A DNA stretch of 64,000 bases from contig CM056742.1 of the NCBI GenBank assembly GCA_029851415.1, positions 63,498,454 to 63,562,453 of the forward strand, given 5' to 3'. The notes beneath the pieces are model-generated. The model made no database searches. It was not told where the DNA came from and worked only from the letters and a program-made list of their open reading frames with translations. The position numbers and the translations under genes are program-made. The stretch is from Eretmocerus hayati (Eukaryota; Arthropoda; Insecta; Hymenoptera; Aphelinidae). This document shows positions 19,904 to 30,546 of this stretch, piece by piece. Position 1 is the first letter of the stretch. The number at the start of each line of letters is the position of its first letter.

Positions 19904-22820
19904 ATGGCTAGTTTCATCCAAGCCAACCTCAGGAAGAGCGGGGACGCAGACGATCTCCTACACGCTGTTGCCAAAGAAGGAGGGATCGATGTTCTGATTA
20001 TCTCCGAACCACCTCGGAAGCGCGAATTCACTCGATCCACATTCGATCACTGGAGGACCGCTGTAATTCAGATCATGAATCCTGCGATCCGTGAGACTGG
20101 ACCAGCTGTTAGTGGCCGCGGTTTCGCTCGCAAGACCATAGGGAGCACAGCGGTCTACAGTTGCTACTATTCGCCGTCGCTCAAGACGCACGAATTCGAA
20201 TGACGAGCTCCATGACCTAGAAGAGGATGTGAGGCAATGGGGTGGCCCAGTTATAATCGCGGGGAATTTCAACTCCAAGGAACCGAATTGGAGCGGGGGG
20301 CGCGAGATAGATGGGGGGTAATACTCGCTGATGCCATGGAGGCATTAGGATGAGTGCTCGCGAACGAGACGGGGGTTATCACCTATTACCGCTACGATAC
20401 TCGGTCCCGGGGTGGAGGTTCGTCATCGGTCCTTGACCTGACGTTCATGAGCCCGTCGCTCGTGGGATGTATGACATCGTGGGAGGTCCTGGACACGGAT
20501 ACATTGAGCGACCATCGACATATTCAGTTTCGGCTTAGGACTGACAGACAGAGACAGGCGACATGCAGACCGCGACCGACGGGGTGGCAGGTACGCAATG
20601 AGAACCTGGATGGGGAAAAATTCCGGGAATCGATAGGAACAGCCGAAGATCTCCCGATGAACATAACCGCGGACGAGGCTGTGGATATGGTGACGACCAC
20701 CATCACAAAAGCTTGTGACGCATCGATGCCTCGCAAGACAACATTATGCTTTTGGAGGAAACCAGGATACTGAATCACCGACGAGATAAAAGCTCTACGA
20801 AAAACGAGCAATAAAAAAGGAGAACCGCGTGGCGATCAAGGAAGCTGAAACGACTATCACTGGCGGGAGATGACAGGGCGTATAGAGAAGCGAAGAAGGC
20901 TCTCGTTCTAACCATCCGGAAAAGCGAAGAGAAAAGCTGGGGTGAATTGTGCGACATGGTTTATCGAGACCCGTGGGGTACGCCATACCGCGTAGTTATG
21001 TCCCATGTCCGACCCCAGGCTGCAACCCAGCACCGACCGATACAGCTACCTTGCGCGGCATCGTGCAAGACCTCTTCCCAGCAGGAGAACCTAGAGTCAC
21101 ATTCCCTCCGGAGAGCGACGACCCCATCCCGCTCTTAATTATGCAAGAGCTACTCATAGCGGCAAAGAGGCTGCCGAACGGCAAGGCCCCTGGCCTGGAC
21201 GGCATTCCAAACGAGGTTCTGAAACTGGTGTTCAATTACAAGCCAGACTTACTCCTCGACCTCTTCAACATCTGTCTGAGCGCGGGAACTTTCCCGGACA
21301 AGTGGAAACGCCAGAAGCTGGTCCTGATACTTAAAGGTCGAGGAGGTCAACGCCCTCTCAGCATGCTCGACAATATCGGGAAGATGTAAGAGAGGATGGT
21401 GCTTAACAGGGTGTAGAAAGCCTGCAAAGAGAGCGGCGGGCTATCACCATTGCAGTTCGGGTTCCGGACGGGACGAAGCACTGTGCACGCGATTGAGGAG
21501 GTCCAAGAACGGGTTCAAGCGTCGGTAGGGAACCCATACCGGAAGGGGAGGATTTTGTGCCATCATTGCGTTGGACATAAAGAACGCGTTTAACTGCGCA
21601 AGCTGGGGGCGAGCCTATCAATCCCAAGCAGGTAAGGTGCCGCCCAATCTCCTAGCCATCACGAGTGACTATCTGCGGAACAGGACCCTCGTGTACGACA
21701 CCGATAAGGGACAAGAGATCCGGGAACTGTCCGCCGGAATTGGACAGGGATCGGTTCCCGGGCCATTCAACTGAACACCCAGTACGACAGTTCACTGTCT
21801 ATCGAACTGACAGAAGGAATGATGATCGTGGCTCTTGCGGACGACGCGGGACTCATAGTCTGGGCCGACAACGAGAAACTCTTGGGCTGACGCGCAAACG
21901 AGGCGCTGGCCCGAGACTACGAGTGGATAATCAGCAGGCTCCTGGAGCTTGCTGTCAAGGAAAGCGAAGCGATCGTGGTCACAAGACGTAGGAAGTTTGA
22001 CCTGCTCCACTTTTACATCAACGGGCAAGAGATCCCCCGCAAGACAGAGCCGGAATACCTCGGCGTGTTGCTTGACGACAGGTGGTCGTTCAAGAAGCCT
22101 ATCATGGAGGCCACCCAGAAGGCGAGCAGGGTCGGTGTGGCGCTCCAGCGGCTCGTGCCGAATATCGGAGGCCCCAAGGAAAAGAGGCGCGCACTTCTCA
22201 ACACCGTCACCACCTCCATCTTGCTGTACGGTGCACCCGTATGGGGGAAGAGAGTAGAGAAGACCATCATCGAGAAGAGAATGGGGCCTGTCCATCGAAG
22301 AGCGGCCCTGAGGAGTATCCGTATAGTATATTCAAGAAGCCTATCATGGAGGCCACCCAGAAGGCGAGCAGGATCGGTGTGGCGCTTCAGCGGCTGATGC
22401 CGAACATGGGAGGACCGAAACAGAAGAGGCGCAAGCCGCTCAACACCGTGAGCGCTTGCATTATGTTCTACGGTGGACCCGTAAGGCGGAAAAGAGTAGA
22501 GAAGGCCGTCATCGAGACGAGGATGGGGCCTGGCCACCAAAAAGCGGCTCTGAGGAGCATTCGTGCCTACCGCACCGTGCCAGGAGACGCAGCTTGCGTG
22601 TTGGCCGGGATGCCACCCATCCACTTGTTCGTCGCGGAGTGAGTGGAGATCTGGGACGGGCAAAAAGTGATCAGAGCCGAACGAGTGCTCAACCCAACGA
22701 TGAAGGAGATCATCCGCGACAACGAGAAGATAATCACCCTTGAGGAGTGGCGAACTGAGTGGGATTCACCATTTGCAGATGGCAGATGGACACATCGGCT
22801 GATCCGCGACGTAGCCAAGT
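19904..22820 (+). pseudogene. ORF2 (endonuclease and reverse transcriptase) of R1-type element B
   Basis: Starts MASFIQANLRKS. The endonuclease shows LIISEPPRK, VYSCYYSPSL, VIIAGNFNSKEPNW and DLTF...LSDHRHI. RT motifs follow: NGKAPGLDGIPNEVLK, LSMLDNIGKM, GLSPLQFGFR, GIGQGSVPGPF, then a catalytic box that reads LADD where the sister copy has FADD. Many stops and shifts make it non-functional. A 242-bp stretch is present twice (22089 and 22331). The C-terminal zinc knuckle is lost by truncation at 22820. Confidence 0.87.
22089..22572 (+). repeat. Diverged 242-bp tandem duplication in the R1 ORF2
   Basis: TTCAAGAAGCCTATCATGG occurs at 22089 and 22331. Both copies encode the same stretch of ORF2, from FKKPIMEATQKAS to AALRSIR. 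They differ at many residues (for example VPNIGGPKEK against MPNMGGPKQK). The divergence suggests that the second copy came from a different family member, by recombination or template switching, rather than by recent local duplication. Confidence 0.85.
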
Positions 22821-22821
22821 G

Positions 22822-25130
22822 AGCGGTTTCCAGGTTAGTTCGCTGTCAAGTGTAACACCAAGACTCACGACAGAATCACTGAATGGGACAAACACTCCAT
22901 CCTGTATCTCAACCCCTGGCAAGTTCATTCGTTGCAAGTCTCTAACGTTCCTGTCGGAACTGAAAAAGATTGCTTCGGTCTTCCCAGCGTTGAGGCGCAG
23001 GTCGGAGTTCCTAGCCCATTCAGCAACAAGTCACCCTATGTCTCCCAGTCGAGCAATCCCCTCCTTGATGTTCGTTTTATCAACTTGAATGTAGATCTGA
23101 AGATCATCTGCGTAGAATATATGGTTCACTGACTTTTCATTCAATAGCCTGAGCAAATCATTCACATACAAGCTGGAGACGAGAGGCCCAAGAACGGACC
23201 TCTGTGGAACACCCAGATTGGTTTCGAGCCAATCAGATTCACCTACTTTAGAAGTGATTTGTTGGGTGCGACCCTGTGAATATCATTTTATCCACAGGAG
23301 TGCCGATCTCGAGGAGCCAAAGTGTCGTCGCTTCCTCAGCAGCTTGCATGGTGAGATTGTACCGAATGCTTCGCTAAAGTCGAACAGTAGGAGCAGAGTG
23401 ATCTTCTTTCTGTCGATTCCTACTCTAATGTCGTCTGTCAACTTGAGCAGTGCCATCTGGGTACTGTGATGTTGCTTGAAACCAGCTTGGAAGGGATCAA
23501 GTAGCTTCTCAATTTTTGAATACTCCATGATTCGGTCATGTGCGATTTCTTCCAAAACCTTGCAGAGGAAGCACAGCAGCGCTATTGGACGGAAATCCGA
23601 GACCGTTGATGGAGTGGCAGTCTTCTTTGATGCAATCAGCCGCGCTTGCTTCCAAGCCTCAGGAAAGATGCCATGAGCGAAAGAGAAGTTAAAGATATGT
23701 ACAATAAGATCACTAATAGCCGGGAGAGCTTTCGAGATCTCTTTTTGGAGTATCCCATCCGTTCCACGGGCCTGCGAGGAGAAATGTTTGATGGCAAGGA
23801 CTACATCAGTGAAATTTGTGGGCTTCAATTCAAACCCCTCCTCTGAAGCCGAGTCAATATCGTCCATTGCTCCTTTAATATTTTCGTGGGGCGAAACGGA
23901 AACCTCCGCAAAGTGTGCGTTCAACTTATCCGGTGTGAAACCATGAAGTTCCTCCTCTTTGCTCTTAGGCAAGAGGCCGAGGTTGCGCATTTCCTTCCAG
24001 ATGTTGTTCTGTTGATCGAGAGCGTCAGAACGATGACTTTGAAGGAAAGAGTTACGCTTTCGTTCGATGCGCAAGTCAACCTCTTCACTGAGCCGAAAGT
24101 ACTCATTTTGAAGCTCAGGACACTTGCGCTGGTTACGTTGAGTCCGTTCCCAGCACCTGCGCGTCGCGTTTCGCTTATTCATGAGTACCCGCAGCTCAGG
24201 ACCAATTCAGGGAGCGTCATTTTTTCGCGGATTAATAGTTTTCTCAGGTGCTAATTCATCTATAACGGTCTTTAAATTTTCATTCAAGCAGTGAATTGCT
24301 TCTTCCAAATTGGTTTCGGCATTTTCCAGAGCTATCCAGTCACAGCAAAGCAACCGGTCATTCAATATCTCCGGAATGATATTACGAAGATCCTTGTAGG
24401 TGAAGGAATTTTTTGGCGGAGTGGGAGTGAAGACGTTGATGGTGACGTCAATGACCGAGTGCCTGCCGAAACTGGGCGGGGATCTGTTTTGGAAGTCAGT
24501 AACGATGTCATTGTCATCTACGTAAATGTGGTCAATCCATGTATGAGATGTATTGGGGGTTTGTTGGTGAGTCGGGCCATGCTGCACTATCTGCAAGGCA
24601 AGTTCTTCTGTCAGTGCAGTCAGTGTCTTGGTGTCAGGGTCAGCAGTGTCTAACAAATCCGCGTTCAGATCTCCCATTATAATTTTGTGACTATAATCCC
24701 GACACAGTCGGCGTAACGAGCCAAACAGACCGTCATCCTTCTGCATGGCGATTTTCGGGTGTCTGTAAATTACCGCGACTGAAATTGGAGGGAAGTTACC
24801 CTGCTGTACGCTACAGAAGAGAAATTCAGGAACTCCAGGTTTCCCTGGGCCAAGAGTTCTAGACGAATTAGCTTCTCTACCTTGAAATCATTGCGCACAT
24901 ACAAAGCAACCCCACCACCCTCCCTGTTGCGATCCTGTCTCAACAGTGAAAAACCCGGTATCTGAACGAGACTGTCATCCACATACTCATCTAGCTTCGA
25001 CTCAGCCACCCCAAAAAGATGGTAGGAGGGATCGTTACCAACAAGCAGGCGCAGATGCTCAATCTTATCCGTTAAGGAATTGATATTGATCAACCCCGCC
25101 TTTAAGGAACTACCTCTCCCTTCTGACTCC
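22822..25130 (-). pseudogene. ORF2 (endonuclease and RT) of CR1-group element C, 3'-truncated
   Basis: Minus strand, in order: endonuclease (MININSLTDKIEHL at 25093, DRNREGGGVALYVRND, IIMGDLNADLLDT, WIDHIYVDD, RHSVIDVTI), linker (NPRKNDAP), RT (VSDFRPIALL, FQAGFKQHHSTQMALL, LLLLFDFSEAFGTI, the catalytic region near 23120, LDSELTWKP). The sister copy at 37425-40991 is about 80-90% identical by eye and continues for over 200 more residues. Frameshifts lie near 24760 and 24200, and further disruptions below 23283. The element stops at 22822, fused to the R1-type copy. Confidence 0.87.
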
Positions 25131-25147
25131 CCGGCAGCCGTGTTTAG

Positions 25148-26695
25148 TCAGGGTGTCCCCACCGATGCTGCTGTCGAATTTTTACTCTGATTTGGAATGG
25201 TAGAGCCATTCCTGGCACTATCCAATGACTCAGGAGTTGGTCTTGGGACTATTCGACATGCCGTTTGAATGACCTGCAGCTCAGTGAGGGACTCGAACGC
25301 ATACGCTTTCTCGCCATTCTTACGCCTGACCCAGAAGCGTCCACCGCTGTGCCAAACATATTTGAAGCCTAAGCCTTGTGCAAGTGGCCTCAAATGAATA
25401 TATTCCTTATATCTTTCACGGGGTAACATCTCATTCATGTAAATCTTCCGGTCTGGCACATGGGCTTTCGCTTCAGGGTCAAGCAATGTGGGCTCGATCT
25501 TATGAGTTGTGAAGTAATTGTTGGCGATCGAGCGCTTGGCTCTCATCACCTCCCTGGCTAGACGGCTGCACGAGAGTTGGACTAGGCAAGATGAAATAGA
25601 ACGTGAACGGGTATCCGCGGCTTGAGGCGATGAATTGGTCGGTCTATTGTCATGCATTGGATTTTCCCTCCCAGACACGCGCCCGGGCTGCAAAATACAA
25701 ACACCAGTGATGTTTTCCCTCTTCAGCGAGGGAAGGATGGACTTGAGTACTGCATAGGAAATATTACATACCTCTTCCTCCGAGGCAGTAGAGTTTTTTT
25801 CCGAAGCACCGGTTATGATTAATTGGCTGCACTCAAGACCTTCACCCCTGAGTTCAGTACTCTGCCGCCCAGCTCGTGAATGGTTGGAAAAATCCATTCG
25901 AATTTGCGGATCTGGCCGGGAGGATTGATGTGGAAGCTCAGAAATGGAAGACTTGATTTTATTACTAACATTAGATTTTCGCAGAGTGCCCTGGTTATCT
26001 TTCAGAAGATTAGTCAGATGTGAGATCTGGCTTTTCATCAAAGTATTCTCCTCAAGATACAGCTCACGATCTAGGCGAAACTCCTCCAGCTTAGAGTTTT
26101 GCTTCTGTATGAGTTCCTCCAGAGACGACATGCGCGCTAACAGTTGATCACTCGCCGCACTCACTGCTGGTGTGGGTGGCGAGGAGGAGATGGCGGCGTC
26201 ATGTCGGTTCAGGAGGGACATTATTTCGTCGAGCTGCTTCTGAGTTAAATCGTTTTGTTAAAAAAAGAGATCCAGAGCACCCTGCGAAATTAAAACCCAC
26301 TTATCTCTAAGAAATTTCGGTGTTGGCGTCGTTGCTGGACTCGTCAGCTGTACTGATCTTCTGTCTCTCCCGTCCTGGGATATTCCACAGCCATCTCCTG
26401 GGGACGTTGAGAGAAATGGTTGGGATATCCCAATATCCTGCGTCTCTGCTATTTGGATTCTCGCGCCACTGGTGGCAAGTGTTGAGGTGCTGCCACCGCT
26501 GCAAGTTGGTAGCGCAGCAGACGACCACCGCTGCTCGTCATTCCTCGTGGCATGAGGAGAGCCTCTGGTGGTAGGGGGCTTCTCATTGCGGCCGGTGACA
26601 GTGGTCCGCGAGGCATAGGGAGATATCCCCGTCTTGCCGCGAGAGCTGAGACGCGCCTGCGTGATGGTAGACAGACCACTCACACCAGCACGCAC
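25148..26695 (-). pseudogene. ORF1 of CR1-group element C: coiled coil, RRM-like and C-terminal domains
   Basis: An open frame of 357 codons runs from 26221 to 25148, preceded by a Ser/Thr/Pro-rich segment (26695-26258) ending at a stop near 26256. The 357-codon frame starts MSLLNRHDAAIS and has a coiled coil of about 60 residues (LLARMSSLEELIQKQNSKLE...). A domain beginning CSQLIITGAS follows, then a basic C-terminal part (IYMNEMLPRERYKEY, FKYVWHSGGRFWVRRKNG). That last part is typical of ORF1p in this group, which binds RNA and multimerises. The PHD finger that starts the protein is at 28860-29060, beyond the R1 insertion. Because the frames on both sides are interrupted it is scored as a pseudogene, although the 357-codon block is well kept. 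Confidence 0.8.
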
Positions 26696-26748
26696 ACTGG
26701 TTTCCTCTTTCTCTTTCTCTCTCTCTTTTTCTTTTTTCCTTTCTTAAG
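26696..26748. repeat. GA/CT-rich flank of the R1 insertion, 3' side
   Basis: Pyrimidine-rich on plus (CTCTTTCTCTTTCTCTCTCTC), immediately beyond the R1-type 3' end. With the CT run at 28794-28842 it brackets the R1-type copy. Confidence 0.8.
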
Positions 26749-28788
26749 GTGGTTGTAGGGCGAATACGCTGCGACGTACGAAGGAGAGGCACCGGTCAGC
26801 CAAACACGACTGGCTAGCACCTTCCCAACAGTCCCGGGCTGGAATCCGCATCGATACGGCCATCCGAACCGGGTAAACCCTCTCTTCCTTCTCCGTTGCT
26901 GCCGGCCATTGGACAAGGGAGAGATCCACCAACTTACCAATCCGGCCCCGGCACCGCGCGAGCATTATTTCAGGGCCGGGGGCGTCTCGCGCTCAGGATC
27001 GAGCGTCTCTCTCCTCACGACTCGCAGGTGTTCTCTCCCTTTCTTCGATCTTCTTCCATCTCTTCATTCTTTATTCTTCTTTCTTCTTTCTTCTTTCTTC
27101 GATCTTCGATCTTCGATCTTCTCTCTTCTTCCTTCCCTCTTCAGTCCATCATATTCCTCCTGGAACCGTTTGGACCTCTTCGGTTTGAATCGGCAGGTTT
27201 ACTGTAATTCACCGGCATCGAGGCGCCTCACCTCCCTCTCTTTCTCCTCCTTACGGGTCATCACCAGCTTGATGTATCCGATAACTCTATTCCATGTCTC
27301 CTGGTTGCGAAGTAAGTACGGGACGAGGTTCTCAGGTGTCAGTTGAGTACCCAGCCATCCATCCAACTCGGCGCGCTCTGTTTGTGTGTCGTTGCACATG
27401 AACAGGGCGTGTTCAGCGTCATCCTAGTTGTCCCCGCATGACTGGCATGCTGGGGATGTCCTCTTCTCGAACCGGGTCAGATAGGCACCGAAGCAACCGT
27501 GGTCACTCAGTGCTTGCGTCGTCCAGTAATCTATCTCTCCGTGGGTGCGTTCCGTCCATTTGGCTACGTCACGGATCAGCCGGTGCGTCCATCTGCCATT
27601 TGCAAATGACGAATCCCACTCAGTTTGCCGATGCTCAAGGGTGGTTTCCTTCTCGTTGTCGCGGATGATCTCCTTCATCGTTGGAGTGAGTACTCGTTCG
27701 GCTCCGATCACTTTCTGGCGGTCCCAGATCCTCACTCACTCTGCGACGAGCAAGTGGATGGGCGGAGTACTCGCCAATACGTAAGCCGCATCTCCTGACA
27801 CGGTGCGGTAGGCACGGATACTCCTCAGGGCCGCTCTTCGATGGACAGGCCCCATTCTCTTCTCGATGATGGTCTTCTTCACTCTCTTCCCCCATACGGG
27901 TGCACCGTACAGCAAGATGGAGGTGGTGACGGTGTTGAGAAGTGCGCGCCTCTTTTCCTTGGGGCCTCCGATATTCGGCACGAGCCGCTGGAGCGCCGCA
28001 CCGACCCTGCTCGCCTTCTGGGCGGCTTCCTGGATGTGCTTCTTGAACGACCACTTGCCGTCGAGCCATACACCGAGGTATTTCAGCTCTGTTTTTCGTG
28101 GAATCTCTTGCCCGTTGATATAAAACCGGGGTAAGTCGAACTTCCTACACCTTGTGACCACGATTGCTTCGCACTTCTTGACAGCGAGCTCCAGAAGCCT
28201 GCTGATCATCCACTCGTCTACCCAAGAGTTCCTCGTTGTCAGCCCATACTATGAGTCCCGCGTCGTCCGCGAAAGCCACTATTATCACTCCTTTTGGCAC
28301 TTCGATAGACAGTAAGCTGTCGTACTGGGTTTTCCAGTTGAACGGCCCGGAAACCGATCCCTGTCCAATTCCGGCGGACAGTTCCCGGATCTCTTGTCCG
28401 TCGTCGGTGTCGTACACGAGTGTCCTGTTCCGCAGATAATTACTCGTGATGGCTAGTAGATAGGGCGGCACTTTACCTGCTTGGGATAGATAGACTCGCT
28501 CCCAGCTCGCGCAGTTGAACGCGTCCTTTATGTCCAACGCAATAATGGCACAGAATCCTCCTCTTCCTTGGTATGGGTTCCCTACCGACGCTTGAACCCA
28601 TTCTTGGACCTCCTCGATCGCGTGCACAGTGCTTCGTCCCTTCCGGAACCCAAACTGCATTGGTGATAGCCCGCCGCTCTCTTCGTAGGCTTTTTCCACC
28701 CTGTTGAGCACCATTCTCTCGTACATTTTCCCGATATTGTCGAGCATGCTGAGAGGGCGTTGACCTCGTTGACCTCCTTGACCTCCTT

Positions 28789-28793
<5 letters not shown>
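26749..28793 (-). mobile_element. 5'-truncated R1-clade copy (element D) inside a GA microsatellite of element C
   Basis: On the minus strand it runs from within the RT domain (28793) through the C-terminal knuckle (27450) and a roughly 450-bp 3' UTR to ACAACCACCTTAAG at 26749. GA/CT runs lie on both sides. Outside them, sequence of one CR1-group ORF1 continues on each side. This is therefore an insertion into a microsatellite of that ORF1. The tandem satellite at 34310-42780 consists of the same 3' part. Confidence 0.85.
27199..28793 (-). pseudogene. R1-clade ORF2 C-terminal half: RT and zinc knuckle
   Basis: The frame from 28747 holds LSMLDNIGKMYERMVLNRV, SGGLSPMQFGFRKGRS, ALDIKDAFNCASW (RT motif A), ELSAGIGQGSVSGPFNW (motif B) and VAFADDAGLIVW (catalytic FADD). 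After a shift near 28205 the frame continues FDLPRFYINGQEIPRKT, RRALLNTVTTSILLYG and AALRSIRAYRTVSGDAAYVL. The C-terminus is WTERTHGEIDYWTTQALSDH with the knuckle C-Q-S-C...H-x4-C. There are only a few lesions: the shift, and stops near 27733 and 27425. It starts mid-domain through 5' truncation and is the best-preserved R1-type RT in the window. Confidence 0.88.

Positions 28794-28842
<49 letters not shown>
28794..28842. repeat. (CT)n / (GA)n microsatellite at the 5' edge of R1-type element D
   Basis: About 49 bp of CT on plus. Next to it on the R1 side is a small 9-bp repeat, (GACCTCCTT) on plus at 28761-28793, which looks like slippage at the 5' junction. The Glu/Arg repeats predicted here (RERERE) are only the microsatellite read as protein. 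Confidence 0.93.
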
Positions 28843-28849
28843 GACGTTC

Positions 28850-29060
28850 TTCGTGCTGCGTCGAGCATCCGAAACCTTCTGCTTGACTGCACCCGGCGAT
28901 GTTTTAGTGGATGGATTTTTGCTCACCTCATGACAAGCCACGCAAAACCACGTGTTGTTCGATATTTTTGAACATTTTGCGTGGGTGAACCGTTTGCAGA
29001 TGCTACATTGTTTGCTGCCATGACGCAGGATGGTGTTGCATATGTAGCAGGTGTTGTCGC
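28850..29060 (-). pseudogene. PHD finger, start of ORF1 of CR1-group element C
   Basis: The minus strand reads GDNTCYICNTILRHGSKQC, then SICKRFTHAKC, then NTWFCVACHEVSKNP. The pattern C-x2-C, C-x2-C, H-x2-C, C-x2-C is a C4HC3 PHD finger, as in ORF1 of element A. It is followed by K/R-rich sequence (KQKVSDARRSTKNV) running into the GA microsatellite. Continuity with the rest of ORF1 (25148-26695) on the far side of the R1 copy supports one element rather than a host PHD gene. Confidence 0.8.
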
Positions 29061-29365
29061 CCGATGTGGGACAGCAGACAGCAGCAGTATAGTAGCGAGC
29101 AGCAGACGACCGCCGGGCATGCGCAGGATTGTTGGTTTCGGCGCCAATATCTGCCGACTGGTTGTTATTGTCAGATTGCAGAATTTGGAATAATTCCTCT
29201 CAGGCTCGGGTTGGAGCCATGCAGTGATGCTCCGAAAGTATGAGCCTGCGAGAGGAAATCCAATCTGCAGAAAATTGCCACTCGGGACAAAGTTTTGTTG
29301 GTGAGAAACGACATCCAACACGGAGCGATGTAGAGAGCGTGTGGTTGTACTCACCGGCAAGAGAG
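29061..29365 (-). other. Probable 5' UTR of CR1-group element C
   Basis: Upstream, on the minus strand, of the PHD-finger ORF. No separate gene is supported. The 145-codon minus-strand ORF (28923-29360) is out of frame with the PHD finger and has no family resemblance. The 5' end of the element was not located. Confidence 0.45.
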
Positions 29366-29440
29366 ATTGATTGATTGATGTCCTTTATTCGTCATAAGAC
29401 AAAATATAACCCACATATTTTTACATATGTTGCATAATTC
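29366..29440 (-). mobile_element. Very short CR1-group 3' end with (GATT)n tail
   Basis: GATTGATTGATG followed by TCCTTTATTCGTC and ACAAAATA matches the 3' terminus of the copies at 30441 and 37425. Only about 70 bp is present, an extreme 5' truncation. The tail is a short tandem repeat rather than poly(A), as in CR1-type elements. Confidence 0.75.
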
Positions 29441-29471
29441 TAGAAAGAGATAGAGAGAGAGGGAGAGTATG

Positions 29472-30411
29472 AATGTATGAATGAATGAATGAATGAATGA
29501 ATGAATGAATGATAACCTTTATTCGCCCAAGGGCGAAAATACAAAAATACAGTAGCATATGAAACATATGTCACTTATACATGATAAATACATTAAATTT
29601 GTAAAAATTTGTCGTTTTGGTTGAAGCTATTCGAATTATCACAGAAAGTGACTAGTCATCTCGAGGCATCGTAAGATGCTAAGAGTCATGAAAAAAAAGG
29701 AGAAAAAGTCACGTTTTCATATATATATATATATATACATATATCAGTCTTAACAAAAAAGGTTGAGGAAAAGAAAACATTTTCCCGTTTGGGAAGACAT
29801 ATGAAAAAGACATGGACCCACAGTCATATCACAGGAATCTCGGTTTGGAAGCGAAAAAGCCACGCTTAACTCAGCTGAAGTAGAAGACATCAATTGAAAC
29901 GGGCTCATGCCTATCACAGTTTACAAATTGAAACAGTGTTTTTTCTCCACATCAATCCTCTGGGAGGATAGTGTTAACAGGAAGTCTTTTAAGGACTCTT
30001 CAAATAATGATATCTTCCCAAGCTGCCGAAAGCCCGGAGGGAGAAAGTTCCACAAATGAGCACATTGGACCTGGAAAGATCTTCTTCCATATTCAAGTCT
30101 CATGTTGGGAACTTTGAGTACCCGCTCTTCTAGATCACCCCGTGCGAGGCGTTCGAATTGGTACCTGGTAAACATCGCAGCTAAGTAGCCAGGTCCTCCT
30201 AAGTGCATGATGTTATGCATCATAAGAGCTGCGACGTGCATTCTCCGCGAATCAGTACGTAACCAACCCAAGCGCTCCCTAAACGGGGCGATAAGCTCGT
30301 CTCTCCTAAGATCAAAAATATATCTCACACATGAATTTCTTAGTCTGTGTACCCGTTGCTGCTGTTCGTCCGTGGCGTCGAGGTACACGACCGCGCAATA
30401 ATCTAGGTGCG
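29472..30411 (-). mobile_element. 5'-truncated CR1-group copy (element E) with (TGAA)n tail
   Basis: The 3' tail is about ten TGAA units (29472-29512) next to CCTTTATTCGCCC. A roughly 400-bp 3' UTR follows, containing an (AT)n run at 29721-29744, and then the ORF2 C-terminus. The copy stops at the codons for VQPHLDY, where a hairpin (30397-30432) marks the 5' junction. It is a more diverged subfamily than the copies at 30441 and 37425. Confidence 0.85.
29921..30411 (-). pseudogene. ORF2 C-terminal fragment of element E
   Basis: An open run of 155 codons plus a few upstream: YLDATDEQQQRVHRLRNSC, FDLRRDELIAPFRERLGW, PNMRLEYGRRSF, LWNFLPPGFRQLG. This is the post-RT C-terminal region shared with the 711-codon frame at 38267-40402. 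It is intact over its length but lacks RT and endonuclease, so it cannot act alone. Confidence 0.87.
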
Positions 30412-30432
30412 GTTGAACGCACCTAGATTATT
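30397..30432. repeat. 15-bp hairpin at the 5' junction of element E
   Basis: AATAATCTAGGTGCG (30397-30411) and its exact complement (30418-30432) are separated by GTTGAA. The left arm is ORF2 sequence (codons for PHLDY); the right arm is an inverted copy of it lying beyond the truncation point. Confidence 0.88.
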
Positions 30433-30515
30433 AGAGGGAGATAGATAGATAGATAGATAGATATCCTTTATTCGTCATACGACAAAATACACCTACATAT
30501 TTTCATATGTGTCAC

Positions 30516-30546
<31 letters not shown>

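Larger units (their letters stand above)
19035..22820 (+). mobile_element. R1-clade non-LTR retrotransposon copy (element B), 3'-truncated
   Basis: Two overlapping ORFs on the plus strand: a gag-like ORF1 with CCHC knuckles and an ORF2 with endonuclease and RT. It starts next to an AG run. It ends abruptly at about 22820 within R-D-V-A-K, where the better-preserved copy (27199-28793) continues into WTERTHGEIDYW and a C-terminal zinc knuckle. From 22822 a CR1-group copy runs in the opposite orientation. No 3' UTR or tail is present. Confidence 0.87.

Noticed and set aside
28582..28941. Arg/Glu repeat protein (RERERE)
   Set aside because: It is a GA microsatellite read as codons.
28860..29060. 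PHD finger as a host chromatin gene
   Set aside because: A PHD finger also starts ORF1 of element A, and the sequence continues into retroelement ORF1 beyond the R1 insertion.
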